From positions 36,021-100,020 of the forward strand of contig JASANC010002195.1 in NCBI GenBank assembly GCA_030248135.1: a stretch of 64,000 nucleotides of DNA, in the 5' to 3' direction. The stretch's first letter is position 1; every line of letters starts with the position of its first letter. The notes under the pieces were generated by a model that was not told the origin of the DNA, searched no databases, and was given only the letters and a program-made list of their open reading frames with translations. Positions 15,001 to 25,224 of this stretch are shown here, piece after piece. This DNA comes from Theristus sp. LFF4_11. Lineage: Eukaryota; Nematoda; Chromadorea; Monhysterida; Xyalidae. The position numbers and the translations under genes are program-made.

Positions 15001-18000
15001 TTAACGAGCCAGAAGTACACAATGTTTCGATCTACCGGGCACAAACCCGCAAACAGCGAAAGATTTTGCAGAATCTGAAATGCAGAGAACCACCATACAA
15101 ATTGGTTGATTTGGTGTTTCATTTGGACAATCTGGCTGGCAAGGATCCGTTGGCTGGCCGATTTCGCTTTGTCAGAATTAAAATCGAAATTTCGTTTGTG
15201 GATGTCGTGTGACCAAATCGTTTCTCACTCTCTCCTTCAGGCCAGCCCGATGGCACCACGCACTCATTGGGCTCGTGCAATCGCGACTACTGTCTGTGCA
15301 TGAGCGAGAAGCGCGTGTTCCAGCAGTGCCCGCTCGGCCAAGTGTACGTCTCGTTCGAGGGCTGCAGGGATGCGGTCGCCGCTGGCTGCACGGTTGGTGG
15401 TTTCTTTTAGAGATTTGTTTGGCAAATAATACACCAGTCAGAAAAGCTACCAAAAAACTAACTTAATTTCTGTTCACTCCAATTACAGGTTCCGGCTGTC
15501 GTTGCCCCCGTCGCTTCGGTTGCCCCAGTTGCATCCGTCGTCGTGCCCGGTTGGTTATCCTTGCTGGGTGTCAGTTTGTGGATTTTATGAACGCAATTCA
15601 CTAATTTTGATTTCGCAATCGACCAGTGATTTGCTGCCTGCCAGGCCAGCTGATTGATCTGCTGCAGTGATTGCCCCCTCCCATGCTTTTTGCAGCCGCC
15701 ACCATCGACGCCAACAACAACAATCCGTGCGCCGGTCTGCCCGAGAACGCGCAGCTGTCGCTCGGCGACTGCCAGACGAGCTTCTTCGTCTGCAAGAGCG
15801 GCAATCCGGTGCTGATGACGTGTCCCGGCGGGCGGCTGTACAGCGCCGACGGTGGATGCGTTCAGAGCTGTCAGCCAGGTTCGATTTCGATTGGAGATGA
15901 ACGCGTTTTTGTGACCAAGCTTAACAGGCTGGACATGCGGGAGTTCTAGTTCTCGACCACGCTGGACTGCATTTTTTGTGCTGATTGTTGATTGGCCATG
16001 TTACCGTGTTGGATGTTGCCTGGCAATGCCGTAGCTTGAGCGAGTGAGTGTCTTTGTCAATGAACAGAGCCAATATGTGGTCCGCTTTTGTACAAGCTCG
16101 CAGAATTCAACACGCAATATACCAGGTTCCTCCGCGTCCATCCCCGGCCAAGCGTCCCCACCCGCGAGTGTTTCGGTTGTCGTCTCCACCGGCTCCGCGT
16201 CAGCCTCATCATCATCGACCTCCACCAACAGCCGTGTCGAGTCGCGTTGCACGGCCGGCGTCACCGCAGTCGCTCTGTCCAGCGCCTGCCAATCGGCCAA
16301 CTATCTGTTCTGTGTGTCGCCGGGTCAAGCGGTTCAACTGAGCTGTCCCTCTGCGCATCTCTTCGGCAGCACCGCCTGTGAATCGGCCGCTACTTGCGGC
16401 GGCGGCGGCACTGGTCAACCGGCAGTGGTTGGTAGTTTCGTTATTTTTCTAGACGAATTTTCTAGTTTCGTATTCGTTTTTGTGAGGTTTTTCTTTCACT
16501 CACTTTCTTGCTGTTAACTTCTCTGGCAGGCGTTCGGAGCGACCGCCGTCGGCGCAAGCGCGTCTGGCGGCAATGCGGTCGGCGGTTCCGCTGTTGGCGG
16601 TGCGGCAGTTGGCGGTCAAGCGGTCGGCGGAGCGGCCGTGGGCGGTTCGGCAGCTGGCGGTTCGGCAGCTGGCGGTTCGGCAGCTGGCGGTTCGGCTCTT
16701 GGCGGTTCGGCTCTTGGCGGTTCGGCAGCTGGCGGTTCGGCTCTTGGCGGTTCGGCAGCTGGCGGTTCGGCAGCTGGCGGTTCGGCAGCTGGCGGCTCGG
16801 CAGCTGGCGGCTCGGCAGCTGGCGGCTCGGCAGCTGGCGGCTCGGCAGCTGGCGGTTCAGCGAGCGGCGGCTCTGCGGCGGCTGGTAGGTTTCTGTCAAA
16901 TAATAGTGTTTCCCTTGAACTAGATGGAGCTTACAGTAATCGTTGCAGCTGCAGCAATCTGCGCTGGCGGTGACGGCTACCACGCCTCTGCCACGTGCGG
17001 CAAGTTCATCCAGTGCGCTTCTGGCGTTGCGTACGAGCTCGACTGTCCGACCGGTCTGGCGTTCAACGCTGCAGAAAGCGTCTGCGATCACCCGTCGAAT
17101 GTCGCGAATTGCGCCCATTTGGCACCGGCAGGTTCGTGGATGGCCGGTGCTTTCAAGGAAGATGCTGATTGGTCGGTTTGAGACCTACCAACCACTCCGA
17201 TTATGCTGTGCTCCTCTGCCACCGCTTCTCTGTAATTTTTTTGTGATTCGTCGAAACTTCCGCCGTGCTGGTATATGCAGCATTCCGACTTTTTTCTTGA
17301 CGCCAAACCAAGTTGTTTTTCCGGATGTTTTCCGCCGATTGCGAAAATTGCGACTGTTTGTTCAGACGCCCCCAGCGACCCGCGCTGCGCCTCCGGCGAC
17401 GGTCACTACTCGGTCGGCAACTGCGCGCAGTTCGTGCAATGTGCCGCCGGCGTCGCGTACGTCCGCGATTGTCCGGCCGGTCTCGCGTTCAATGACGAGC
17501 TCTCCGTCTGCGACCATCCGTCCAACGTCGCCAATTGCGCGCATTTGGCGCCAGGTGACATTCTGGTTTTTCACTTTGTTTTTCTTCTTTTTGACTTTTT
17601 TTGGTGGGGTTGATAATTCAAACCATTTCTTCCCGTGCAACCACCGTGAATTTCTTGCGCCTGTCGAAATTCACGCAGAAGCAGAGAAGCCCAAAACAGC
17701 AGTCCCCATGTGAGAGCGACACATTTACACTCTTGTTGCAGCGGACGCCGCCGGCGACGCTCGTTGTTCGTCCGGCGACGGCTACTACCCGGGCGAGAGT
17801 TGCACGCAATTCGTGCAGTGCGCCAACGGCCACGCGTACGTCGTCGACTGCCCGGCCGGACTGGTGTTCAACGAGCAACTGGACGTCTGCGATGTTCCGT
17901 CGAATGTGCCGCGCTGTGCGAGCGCTGTGCAAGGTGCATTGGCTGTGTTTGCGTTGGTGGTTCAAAAAGCACTGCGACTGTGTTTAGAGTGTTTATAGGC

Positions 18001-18360
18001 AGGTCAGTTGGGCATGTGAACTGACGCTGGTCTCGGTTCGTCGGTCAAGTTTTTTCGCGCAACTTCTTGATCAGACAAAAGTGCGGTTGTCCACAAAGTA
18101 CGGCCCCAAAATTCCCCAAGGAGCAAATGTTCTTTCATCGATGAAGATTGAAAAAAATGAAAAGCTGCAAAAAAGTTCAATGAAAATTCACAGCGGACGC
18201 CGGCGAGTGCGCGGGTCGTGCCGACGGCGCCTGGTTCGGCTCCGCCTCCGACTGCACCGTGTTCCATCGTTGCGTGAACGGAAGGCTGTCCAACTGGAAT
18301 TGTGCGCCGGGCACCGTCTGGAGTCAGGAGGAGGAGACGTGCGTGCACGGCACTTGCTGA
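3..18360 (+). CDS. Giant secreted protein with at least 36 chitin-binding type-2 (peritrophin-A/CBM14) domains, 5' end missing
   Basis: Six-cysteine peritrophin-A domains repeat along the whole model (pattern C..C(S/N).(E/D)(Y/F)..C.(N/D)G......C(P)..(V)F.....C...C); I count 36. Exons: 3-150, 496-723, 1034-1228, 1568-1821, 2131-2338, 2707-2952, 3545-3772, 3965-4212, 4505-4781, 5207-5389, 5705-5872, 6090-6254, 6596-6769, 7119-7277, 7422-7715, 7914-8120, 8471-8650, 9015-9187, 9419-9493, 9626-9835, 10270-10511, 10784-10964, 11039-11167, 11464-11758, 12056-12303, 12766-12969, 13177-13315, 13432-13676, 14263-14493, 14627-14903, 15241-15392, 15489-15549, 15696-15878, 16126-16427, 16530-16884, 16949-17131, 17366-17554, 17742-17933, 18194-18360. 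All phases agree, giving 2,664 residues before one TGA. The signal peptide and start lie left of the window. Thr/Pro-rich linkers separate the N-terminal domains. Such domains bind chitin in peritrophic, cuticular or eggshell matrices; a role like C. elegans CBD-1, which as I recall has 12 such domains, is inference. The exon at 8471 uses an AAG acceptor. The exon starting at 16949 could instead start at 16955. Confidence 0.9.
8843..8930. mobile_element. Palindromic MITE, family P, copy 1
   Basis: The near-perfect inverted repeat begins ggggcattcatgaagc and ends in the reverse complement (cttcatgaatgcg), with tttagtgaccgcg / cgcgtcactaaa inside. The arms can fold into one long hairpin. It lies in an intron (8651-9014) of the chitin-binding gene. 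Related copies are at 40151-40227, 51838-51899 and 54579-54669, with a half copy near 50930-50960. Several are flanked by TA, which suggests a Tc1/mariner-type non-autonomous element. Confidence 0.75.
10484..10827 (+). other. Furin-type cleavage site inside the chitin-binding protein, split by an intron
   Basis: The end of the exon at 10270-10511 and the start of the exon at 10784-10964 together encode LRRRTSRRSKRSIAYPY. This contains R-S-K-R followed by Ser, matching the furin consensus R-X-(K/R)-R. It lies near residue 1,425 of the model, in a cysteine-free linker between the 21st and 22nd chitin-binding domains. Cutting there would split the precursor into two multi-domain chitin-binding chains. 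The motif is read from the sequence; its use is inferred. Confidence 0.55.
11850..11970. repeat. Dispersed repeat, family L (caactagctggttggttggtca), intronic copy
   Basis: The segment with acagtct, gcaactagctggttggttgg, a middle part, and gatggactgtag matches the ends of longer copies at about 28140-28330, 39286-39435 and 53515-53690. It lies in the intron 11759-12055 of the chitin-binding gene. Inverted ends suggest a MITE. Boundaries are approximate. Confidence 0.55.
13803..13864 (+). repeat. Tandem 31-bp duplication in an intron of the chitin-binding gene
   Basis: Two adjacent perfect copies of a 31-bp unit containing gtgaaacactggctgttcgt end in a cag-like sequence. They lie in the intron 13677-14262. 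No function is apparent. Confidence 0.85.
16638..16884 (+). repeat. 15-bp coding minisatellite (Gly-Gly-Ser-Ala-Ala/Leu repeat)
   Basis: About sixteen tandem copies of a 15-bp unit (ggcggttcggcagct and variants) lie within one exon of the chitin-binding protein. They encode GGSAA or GGSAL pentapeptides, preceded by degenerate units such as GGNAV, GGSAV, GGAAV and GGQAV from about 16570. The linker separates the long chain of domains from the last four chitin-binding domains (residues about 2,303-2,421). Near-identity of the central copies suggests recent unit duplication, so copy number is probably polymorphic. Confidence 0.9.
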
Positions 18361-19456
18361 TTTTTGATTTCTGGTTTTTCTTGTTGTAAATTTTTGATTT
18401 TGATCATGTCGGCTTGTGAATTTTTCGGAAATTTCACCAAATTTTTCAATCGACAGCCGCACGTGTTTGCTGTTTTTTTGTTTTTGTTTACTTGTTTTTG
18501 CTTTTGGCCGGTTCACTTTATATTTGGTTGATTGGTTGTGGTTTTTGCAGTTTGTTCATCTTTATTATGTTTTGAGTTCGTCCGCCGCTCCGGTTTCAGA
18601 CCGTGCTTTGTGTTTTTATTTCGCTTGATCTCATTTTTGGCCGCTTTCATTCACTACGAGATTCTCAGCGCAATTTATTTTGTTCGCCAGCTCAATTATT
18701 TTGTACCAAAACGTTTTGTTTAACGGGTTTGTCGGTCGGTTTAATTGTTTAAATTTTGTTTGAAAATTTCATCCGTAAAAACTCCCACACACGCGAACCA
18801 CGTTGTCAAATGTTATTCACAAAAAAATAATTGAAAAAGATTTATTACAAAAACTTGGTCATTTTGTTTATCGTTCATGCTTGATTGAAGAAAGGACAAG
18901 ACTGTGATATAATATTTGTTTTCAGAAAGAGTTAGGTTTGTGTTATGTTTAGTTTAGTTAGTTTGTATTTTTTGGCTTGTGTGGTCCGTTGGTGTGTTTT
19001 TTGGTAAATCGTTATGTGTATTTTTTGTCCAACATTCAACGGCCCTAAAAATAAAAAAATGTAGACGCCTACATGGCTCGTGGTCCGCATTCCTAACTCG
19101 AAACAAAAATATATTGTGAAGTTTTGTTGCTCTTTGTGTCCCACGCTTATTCTAATCGTTATTCTCGCCGCCAAGAGTTCTAATAAACTCGGTTTGTTTG
19201 AAATCGGCATGTGAAGTGTTTGAAAAAACCATGAGCAACTAATCGGAATACGAGAAATAAAAAGCCTTGGGGGAGTTAGAGGTTTCTCATGCCCCGGCTA
19301 ATAGTTGAAATTTAATGCAAAAGTGGGGCGACACTTCGCTTTAGCGGGAAATCGCTGGGCGGCTTGAGCATGTGAATGGCGCCAGAAAAATTTGTGTTGT
19401 AAACAAAAGTTACGAGGAACAACGAGCAAACAAAACAGCGACAGCTGTAGTAACAC
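18361..19456. other. 3' flank of the chitin-binding gene and AT-rich intergenic DNA
   Basis: The sequence is T-rich with no ORF of convincing composition. The 3' untranslated region must begin here. I see no clear gene or RNA. Confidence 0.5.
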
Positions 19457-20194
19457 TAGAGATGTAAGGGTCAAAAAAAATTTTTTTTTAATTTTTTTTA
19501 AAAGTAAAAAAATGAGCTTTTTTTTATTTTTTTATTAAAAATTTTTGAAATTTTTTCTTTAATGTGCCCTGAAAATGCCGTTTTTGGCATAATTTTTCGA
19601 AAGTTCAACAAAAATTTTCTTTGACTTTACCTTGTCACTTAGTCTTCAACGCTGCAGGTGGTATTCTGGATTGATTTATCAACTGTTTTCAGCCTTGGTG
19701 AGTGATGATCGACTCGCGCATTGAAGTACTTGAGCGTCGCAAAGGCTAGTTCAACAAATTCCGATGTCGCTAAGGTGAGATAGAAGCAGAGAACTCACAT
19801 TTACGCATCGTTTTTCAGGATCTCGAAAGGTGGAAATTGCACTGTCTGCCACTGCAAGCGTAACTTCGTTGGTTGCTCGTTGCTGTTTCGCCTCGTGTCG
19901 TCAGCATGATCACACCGGTTTGTTGTGGAACTTGTTTCCATGTTATTTGAGGTGAATTGAGAGGCAAAACGCGAGACGTGATGTCGTCGGTGGGAAAATG
20001 GGGTCGCCGAAACCAAGTCTGAAATTTTCACCCTCCTCCCATATGAGTGGGGGTCATATGGTAAGTCGGTGGCTCCTCAGATGGTGATATTCGGACTCCC
20101 TGAAAAATTCTGAACAACTTTCATTAAAAAAAAATTTTAAAAAAAAATTAAAAAAAAAGAAAAAATAGAAATTTTTTTTTTCTTGACATCTCTA
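19457..20194 (+). mobile_element. hAT-type non-autonomous element (family H1), copy 1
   Basis: The 738-bp element has terminal inverted repeats tagagatgtaag / cttgacatctcta. It is flanked by an exact 8-bp target duplication, agtaacac (19449-19456 and 20195-20202). Eight-bp duplications and TAGAGATG-like ends are typical of hAT elements. A/T homopolymer tracts lie just inside both ends. The only ORF of note is a 76-codon minus-strand frame (19801-20031) shared with the copy at 63230-63966. It has no recognisable transposase features, so the element looks non-autonomous. Confidence 0.88.
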
Positions 20195-21429
20195 AGTAAC
20201 ACCGTACCTTAGGTGTCTGTGAATAACTTCTATGCAAGACCGTGCTGATTTGTACAGTGTTGATTGGCTGCAGTCTAAAAAAATTGCTGGCTTTTTTTCA
20301 GTTCTCACGCGAACAATAGCACATGTACAGGACAACAGAACAGACACGCTTCGATTTCGCTGTCCGCCCGCACCATTCAGGAATGGGGAGTTCAGTCTTT
20401 GAAGTTCAAATTTCGCTTTTTTCCAGTCACAGGATTGTCCGATTTTTACAGTTGCCTTGAAATCGGATCAAAAAAAGAAATCAGAAGACCCCCCACCACA
20501 CAGGTTTGCCTACTTTATTCAAAAAGCGTGAAATAAAACGCGCTCCAAAAACGGATTTGGAAAAATAAATTGTTCATCTTGATTTGCAAATGTTTGGTTG
20601 TAGCCGATAGAACGAGAAACGGAAACATTTGTTTACAGAAAACATTATTTTGATTTGATTTAAAAATTAGTAGGTGAAACGGAACTGATAAGTTTAGTTT
20701 TTATGAGGAAATTCGTGAAAAGCGACTGCAATACTGATGGGGCCACGGCCCACTTGTGGATTTGACTTGTCGGTGTTTGCTATGAAAAACTTTAATACCT
20801 CTGTCACAACGGCCGAGTTTGAAAAACAAAATAATTTGAGCTCACGACGATGCCAGAATTCAACGGCCACAAAAATGGCCAATCAACAAACGCAGCTTTT
20901 GATCCGGTAATAAAAGATGCAAGCATTAATACTCATACAAGCACGCAACATTTATGCAACACGGACTTGCTATTTGTGACCAAACGTCAAAAAACGGAAT
21001 GGTAACCACACAGATTGTCGTATAATGACTTCCAAAAACCACAGTTTTGCAGCAGAATTTGTAGATTGGAAAGTCTCTTTTTAAAAGACTGCAGACACCT
21101 GTTTCGATAACGTCTACCTCTTTGTTACTGTTTAAAATGTTGGCAGAACGAAAAAAACTAAAAATGATCGTCAGCAACTTTGGAATAATCGCGGAACTCG
21201 AAACTAACGCACTTCTGACTGAACGGAACCGTAGATCCAAAATCACAAACGCCAATCAAAACAAGTATAAAACCTGCATAACTCTGAAAGCATGAACAGT
21301 CGGATAATCAGACAAATAAAAACAGACGGAAAAATATACAACTATAATGAAACAAGCACGGCGAATCTCTAAAATCTCAATCACTTTTTGCCGTTTTACT
21401 CGCTGCCGTTTCCAAATCGCTGTCAGCAG
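20195..21429. other. Intergenic DNA, nothing firm
   Basis: AT-rich sequence. The minus-strand open frame at 20926-21255 shows no domain, splice-supported structure or coding-like composition, so I do not call it. Confidence 0.4.
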
Positions 21430-21898
21430 CTATTTTTCGTTTTCTCGCACCATCTTGTGTCTCCTTACATTTTCACTTGCACTCTCCGCACGTTCATTGT
21501 TTTGTTTGTCACCGCCATTTTCGTCTGAATGCGAATCAGTACTCGGCTTGCATTTTGCCAGACCGGCCTTTGTTTTCAGGATGGCCAACTTTTTCGAAAG
21601 CAACCTCCACAGTTGCTCGGCATCGATCGTTGAGCACTGAGCAAAAGAAACACGCTGAAATATTAAGAATCCTTTATCAACACACGATCAAATCAAACTA
21701 GACAAGTTTCGACAGCAATGTGCCGCTTTCGAGTCCCAAAGACTCACCGTGCGTGACCAAGGAGATCTGCAGTGTCGACGTTTCAGGGTCGGTGCCTTGG
21801 AATTGAATCCGCTTGGGACTCGGCTTTTCGAGTGCCATATTCAGCAAACAACTTGCAACAACAGCAAGCACCAAGCGAAAACTGCCCTGGACACGCAT
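21430..21898 (-). CDS. Unrecognised two-exon minus-strand coding segment, possibly a small secreted protein or the 3' end of the gene at 22297-23904
   Basis: Exons 21704-21898 and 21430-21654 join through a 49-nt intron (gtctag...tatttcag) and encode about 139 residues. The ATG sits 2 nt after a good acceptor (atttttcag). It is therefore either preceded by an intron or trans-spliced. The N-terminus MRVQGSFRLVLAVVASCLLN resembles a signal peptide. The second exon encodes a charged, Lys/Asp/Asn-rich tail (STIDAEQLWRLLSKKLAIL and onward). An alternative, stronger donor (cacg|gtgagt, near 21745) would give a different tail. The segment lies downstream on the same strand as the exons at 22297-23904 and could belong to them. 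No family is recognised. Confidence 0.4.
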
Positions 21899-22296
21899 CA
21901 CTGAAAAATGGTAAACAACAGCAGTGAAATGAGATGGTGTGAATCGATGAAAAACTGCATGCAGCAAAGTTCGACGACACAAAAACGCTGCGCTTAAAAA
22001 TGCAGCCAATCAGCCGATCTGCTTTATGCAAGCCAATTTTTAGATAAGCATAACAATTTTTACCAGCAAGAACACAATCAGCACCGTCATCGTAAACAAA
22101 CCAAGTCTCGCTTCGGTCAATCCTTCAGTGTCTGTTGCCCGTTGGTTGACACGCAAGAACTGGGACTGTTCCCTGACACACAAGAACTGGGACTGATCCC
22201 AGTTCTATACATTACACCGTTTGAGTGACAGGACTTTATAAACGTAGCCTGGCATGCAGGCAGAGGCAGGCAGATGTTCCAAAAGCCGCAATCAAC

Positions 22297-23904
22297 CTGA
22301 AGCAGATTCGTCTCGTCCTCGTCGCCGGTCCTGATTTCGCACGATTGTGGCACGACAACGCTCGACGCTGTCAGTTGCCTTTTCATTTGCAATTCAGCCA
22401 CCGACTGCCGCTAATCGTCCGCTGTTGTCTGTAAGATCACGAGTCACGACATGATTCTGCTAATTTCCATTTGCACCGCACACGCACACACCCTTCCCGT
22501 TACACCACCCACGACCCGGCGCATCGCCGCGACGACGGTTGCAATTGAGCCGGAAGACGCGTCGTTGCCGTTCTCGTGGCCGTCTGCGGCCGGTGGCAAG
22601 CGTCTCCTCCCTGTCCTTAGGGTTAGAGGAAAAAATCCGAATTTTTTTTTTAATTAAAAAAAAATTAAATTTTTTTTACAAGTTAAGTTCGTTTGAAGTG
22701 TCTCGTCGAGCTGAGTTTAGCTAGACCCTTTTCAGAACGATCCGGAAAACTATAAGAGCGAAAATCGTGTTTTATTGAAATTATGTCCATTTCATGGAGG
22801 GAAAGTTGCATTTTCAACAGTAAAACAGGACAGTTTTTGACGTGTACTTGAATATTGAACCGTTCTTAGTTGTTCCTTTTTAGAAAATTACCAAAATTTG
22901 ACTGTGTTCAAAAATTCCTGTTTGCTGTAGCTAAGTCGGCAACCCCTGTCGACCCGGTCGCCCCCCCCCTTCCAAGACACTTACTTTCAGGTTCAAGCAG
23001 CTATGCTATCTGCCAAATGGCGAGAGCCCACTCTTCAAATAATCGTATCGAAAACACGCACCATGATTTCGCGATCACGTTGCGGGCAACTGACAGACGC
23101 AAGTTTCATACGTTAGTTTAGCTCAGCACGCAAGTTTTAACATGCGGCCGTGGAGTTATCGGGTGTCTGAAAAACGGTCGTGTGGTGTGGTATTGACCAA
23201 CACCTCCTCTCCAATTGTTTAACAATATATCGCACAACTCCATTGTAGACCTATAACACGCGCCAAACAACAAGATATCATGTTCATCTCATAGGCTACC
23301 GACTGAAAAACATGTTCTTAGTTGCAAAAAACGATTCCTGAAACGGTATTTCAATTCAGTTAAGCCATTTCAGCGCTAAAAAATTGACCCTAGAAGTTAT
23401 CCAAAATCCAAATCGAAAAACATAAAGTACGTCGGTCAAAATAACCAAATAATGACATGTACCTAAGCACACAAAGAAGTTGGGAAGAAAATTCAGTTTG
23501 AACTTTCAAAAAATTATGCCACAAATCGAATTTTCAAACTAAAGTAGGAGAAAAAAAATTCATTTTATTTGAATTTTTTTTATTTTCATTTCATTAATTC
23601 ATTTTTATGGGAGAAAAAAATTTTATTTGAAAAAAATGCGGATTTTTTGAACGAAAAAAAATTTTTCAAACCCCCCATATGAAAGAGAACCACCATGCAA
23701 CAGCTGGATGTAGTTGTCCTTATAAGAAAACGGACAAATGTCAAAAAACAAGAAAGAGTAACAGCTGCAGACTACAAATCTACACACCTGTTCGTCTTCC
23801 GAGATGACACTGTCGTTGTCTTCTTCGACTTCGACTCTTTGTCGTTTGGCTGTGACAACGCGTCGTTTGTCAGCAGAATGAGCGTGTTTGTTGGAACGTC
23901 CCAT
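22297..23904 (-). CDS. Tentative gene for a basic/acidic, probably nuclear protein (unrecognised)
   Basis: Four minus-strand exons have agreeing phases: 23788-23904, 23694-23718, 22504-22610 and 22297-22404; the gene probably continues downstream. The start MGRSNKHAHSADKRRVVTAK is followed by a bipartite basic stretch (KRR...KRQR) and an acidic segment (EVEEDNDSVISEDEQ), suggesting a nuclear protein. Later exons encode PAADGHENGNDASSGS and VAELQMKRQLTASS. The third and fourth exons are GC-rich like other exons in the window. The intron between exons 2 and 3 (22611-23693) is almost wholly occupied by a dispersed repeat. No domain is recognised, and the 3' exons at 21430-21898 may be part of it. 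Confidence 0.4.
22617..23690 (+). mobile_element. Dispersed repeat R (non-autonomous transposon), copy A
   Basis: About 1.07 kb matches, in reverse orientation, 61065-61728 plus 63010-63229. Shared landmarks are ctgtagctaagtcggcaac, the run of C after gacccggtcg, gcccactcttcaaat and the ctaagcacacaaagaagttg block. The ends are A/T-rich and begin about tagggttagagg. The exact termini and a target duplication were not found. The block gaactttcaaaaaattatgcc is also shared with the H1 and H3 elements, suggesting related subterminal regions. Confidence 0.75.
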
Positions 23905-24135
23905 TGATGTCGTCGGGAAAACGAGTGAAAAATCGAAGCAAATGGAGAACGTCACCAGGAAATGCCAATGTAAAACGTCACACCTGCAAAAAGAAAAAGG
24001 ATTGTATCGACAGAGACGAAGTAGGTGGAACCGAACACGTTTCGGGCCTGAGTCACAGACGTGTTCGATTCGTTCGACTAGTGGCCCATCATCAGTGTGA
24101 TGCTAGCCGAACATTGATGAGCTGAAGAAAACGAA

Positions 24136-25041
24136 TCAGAAAATGGAAAGAGCAAAGGCAACCAATTTTGTAGGTTGGTCAAGACCAAATTTGAGGAGAA
24201 CATTGTGATTTGAAGAAGCAAACCGAAAGAAACGGCAGAGTAACCTCTCTTTTGCAAAACCTTGATCAATAAGTGTGGAACTTAATAGTTTGATATTAAA
24301 AGCAAAATCTTTTTTATCAGAACAGACACGAGCAAAGCGAATGGATTGAGCAGAAAAAATGTTGTAGCCAACAGAAGAATGTGTCATACTATCGGCATGA
24401 ACATACTTGAGAACTTTAAAGCAAAAATCCCGAGTTTTGTCGTGGATGCCTACCCTCAACCCCCTTTCAACGTTGATTTTGAGGTCAAGAAAATTGGCCT
24501 CGGATTGAACAGAATTAGACAAGTTAAGCGGAATGGAAGGGGGATAGATATCCTTTGCTATGTCCATGAAATTCACACAGTTCAAAACAAGCAAATCATC
24601 AATATATCGACACGCATAGCGAAGTTTGGCAGCATTTTCCTTATTACAACGGTTAGTAAGATACTTGTATTCCAAACCAGTCAAGGTCAAGCAAGCGAGC
24701 TTTGGAGCGCTAACTGAGCCCATTGGGATGCCTAATACTTGTCGATAAATACTCCCTGCAAATTTGACATAAGTTTCTCCAACTACAAACCTAATCATGT
24801 CTTTGATTTCAGAGCTGTCAAACGAAAGCAAACCAGGTAGTTTGCTATCACAATACTGATAGTAGTCAGAATGTTTAGACAAACATAAATACCTCTTCTT
24901 GGAGTTTTTGAAGCAAATGTTGACAATATAGTCTAAGCTATCAAAAATAACTTGATGGGGTAAAGCTGTATAAAGAGTGCTGAAATCAGCAGAAACAATA
25001 TTGTCAATGTTATCACATTGTTGTAACATTGTTGTCAGCTT
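24136..25041 (-). CDS. Reverse transcriptase domain, probably a truncated Penelope-like or related retroelement
   Basis: The minus-strand frame encodes reverse-transcriptase motifs in order: VSADFSTLYTALPHQVIFDS (motif A with catalytic Asp), GIPMGSVSAPKLACL (motif B), RYIDDLLVLN (motif C, the YxDD catalytic box) and EANFLDLKINVERG. The frame is open upstream to 25224, but the first ~60 codons look unrelated, so the true start is unknown and I begin near the first Met before motif A. The 'F-S-T-L-Y-T-x-(L/I)-P' and 'GIPMGS' forms resemble Penelope-like reverse transcriptases. No endonuclease domain, integrase or long terminal repeat is seen nearby, so the copy is probably 5' and 3' incomplete. 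The assignment to a lineage is inference. Confidence 0.75.
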   Translation of the reverse strand, partial: KLTTMLQQCDNIDNIVSADFSTLYTALPHQVIFDSLDYIVNICFKNSKKRYLCLSKHSDYYQYCDSKLPGLLSFDSSEIKDMIRFVVGETYVKFAGSIYRQVLGIPMGSVSAPKLACLTLTGLEYKYLTNRCNKENAAKLRYACRYIDDLLVLNCVNFMDIAKDIYPPSIPLNLSNSVQSEANFLDLKINVERGLRVGIHDKTRDFCFKVLKYVHADSMTHSSVGYNIFSAQSIRFARVCSDKKDFAFNIKLLSSTLIDQGFAKERLLCRFFRFASSNHNVLLKFGLDQPTKLVAFALSIF

Positions 25042-25224
25042 CTGTCTGCTTACCGCCATCACTGATTCCACCAGCAGCAGGCTTGTTTTGTTTTGAAAGC
25101 TCGCTGCGCCCAGAAGCCAGCGGTGACATCGCTCAACGCCGACGGCCGAAACACGAATGTTGAACGGCTGGAGGATGCGGCAGCGGAAAGCGTGCCTTGC
25201 TGGCCGTGGTAGCCGCGGGTGCAT

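Noticed and set aside
16462..17118. Long minus-strand frame with Arg-Gln-Leu-Pro repeats
   Set aside because: It is the antisense of the 15-bp Gly-Gly-Ser-Ala minisatellite; the plus frame is supported by flanking chitin-binding domains and splice phases.
19801..20031. 76-codon ORF conserved in two H1 elements as a transposase gene
   Set aside because: Too short, no catalytic or zinc-binding pattern that I can defend; conservation is explained by recent copying of the whole element.
20926..21255. 109-codon minus-strand ORF
   Set aside because: AT-rich, no family resemblance, no splice context; expected by chance.
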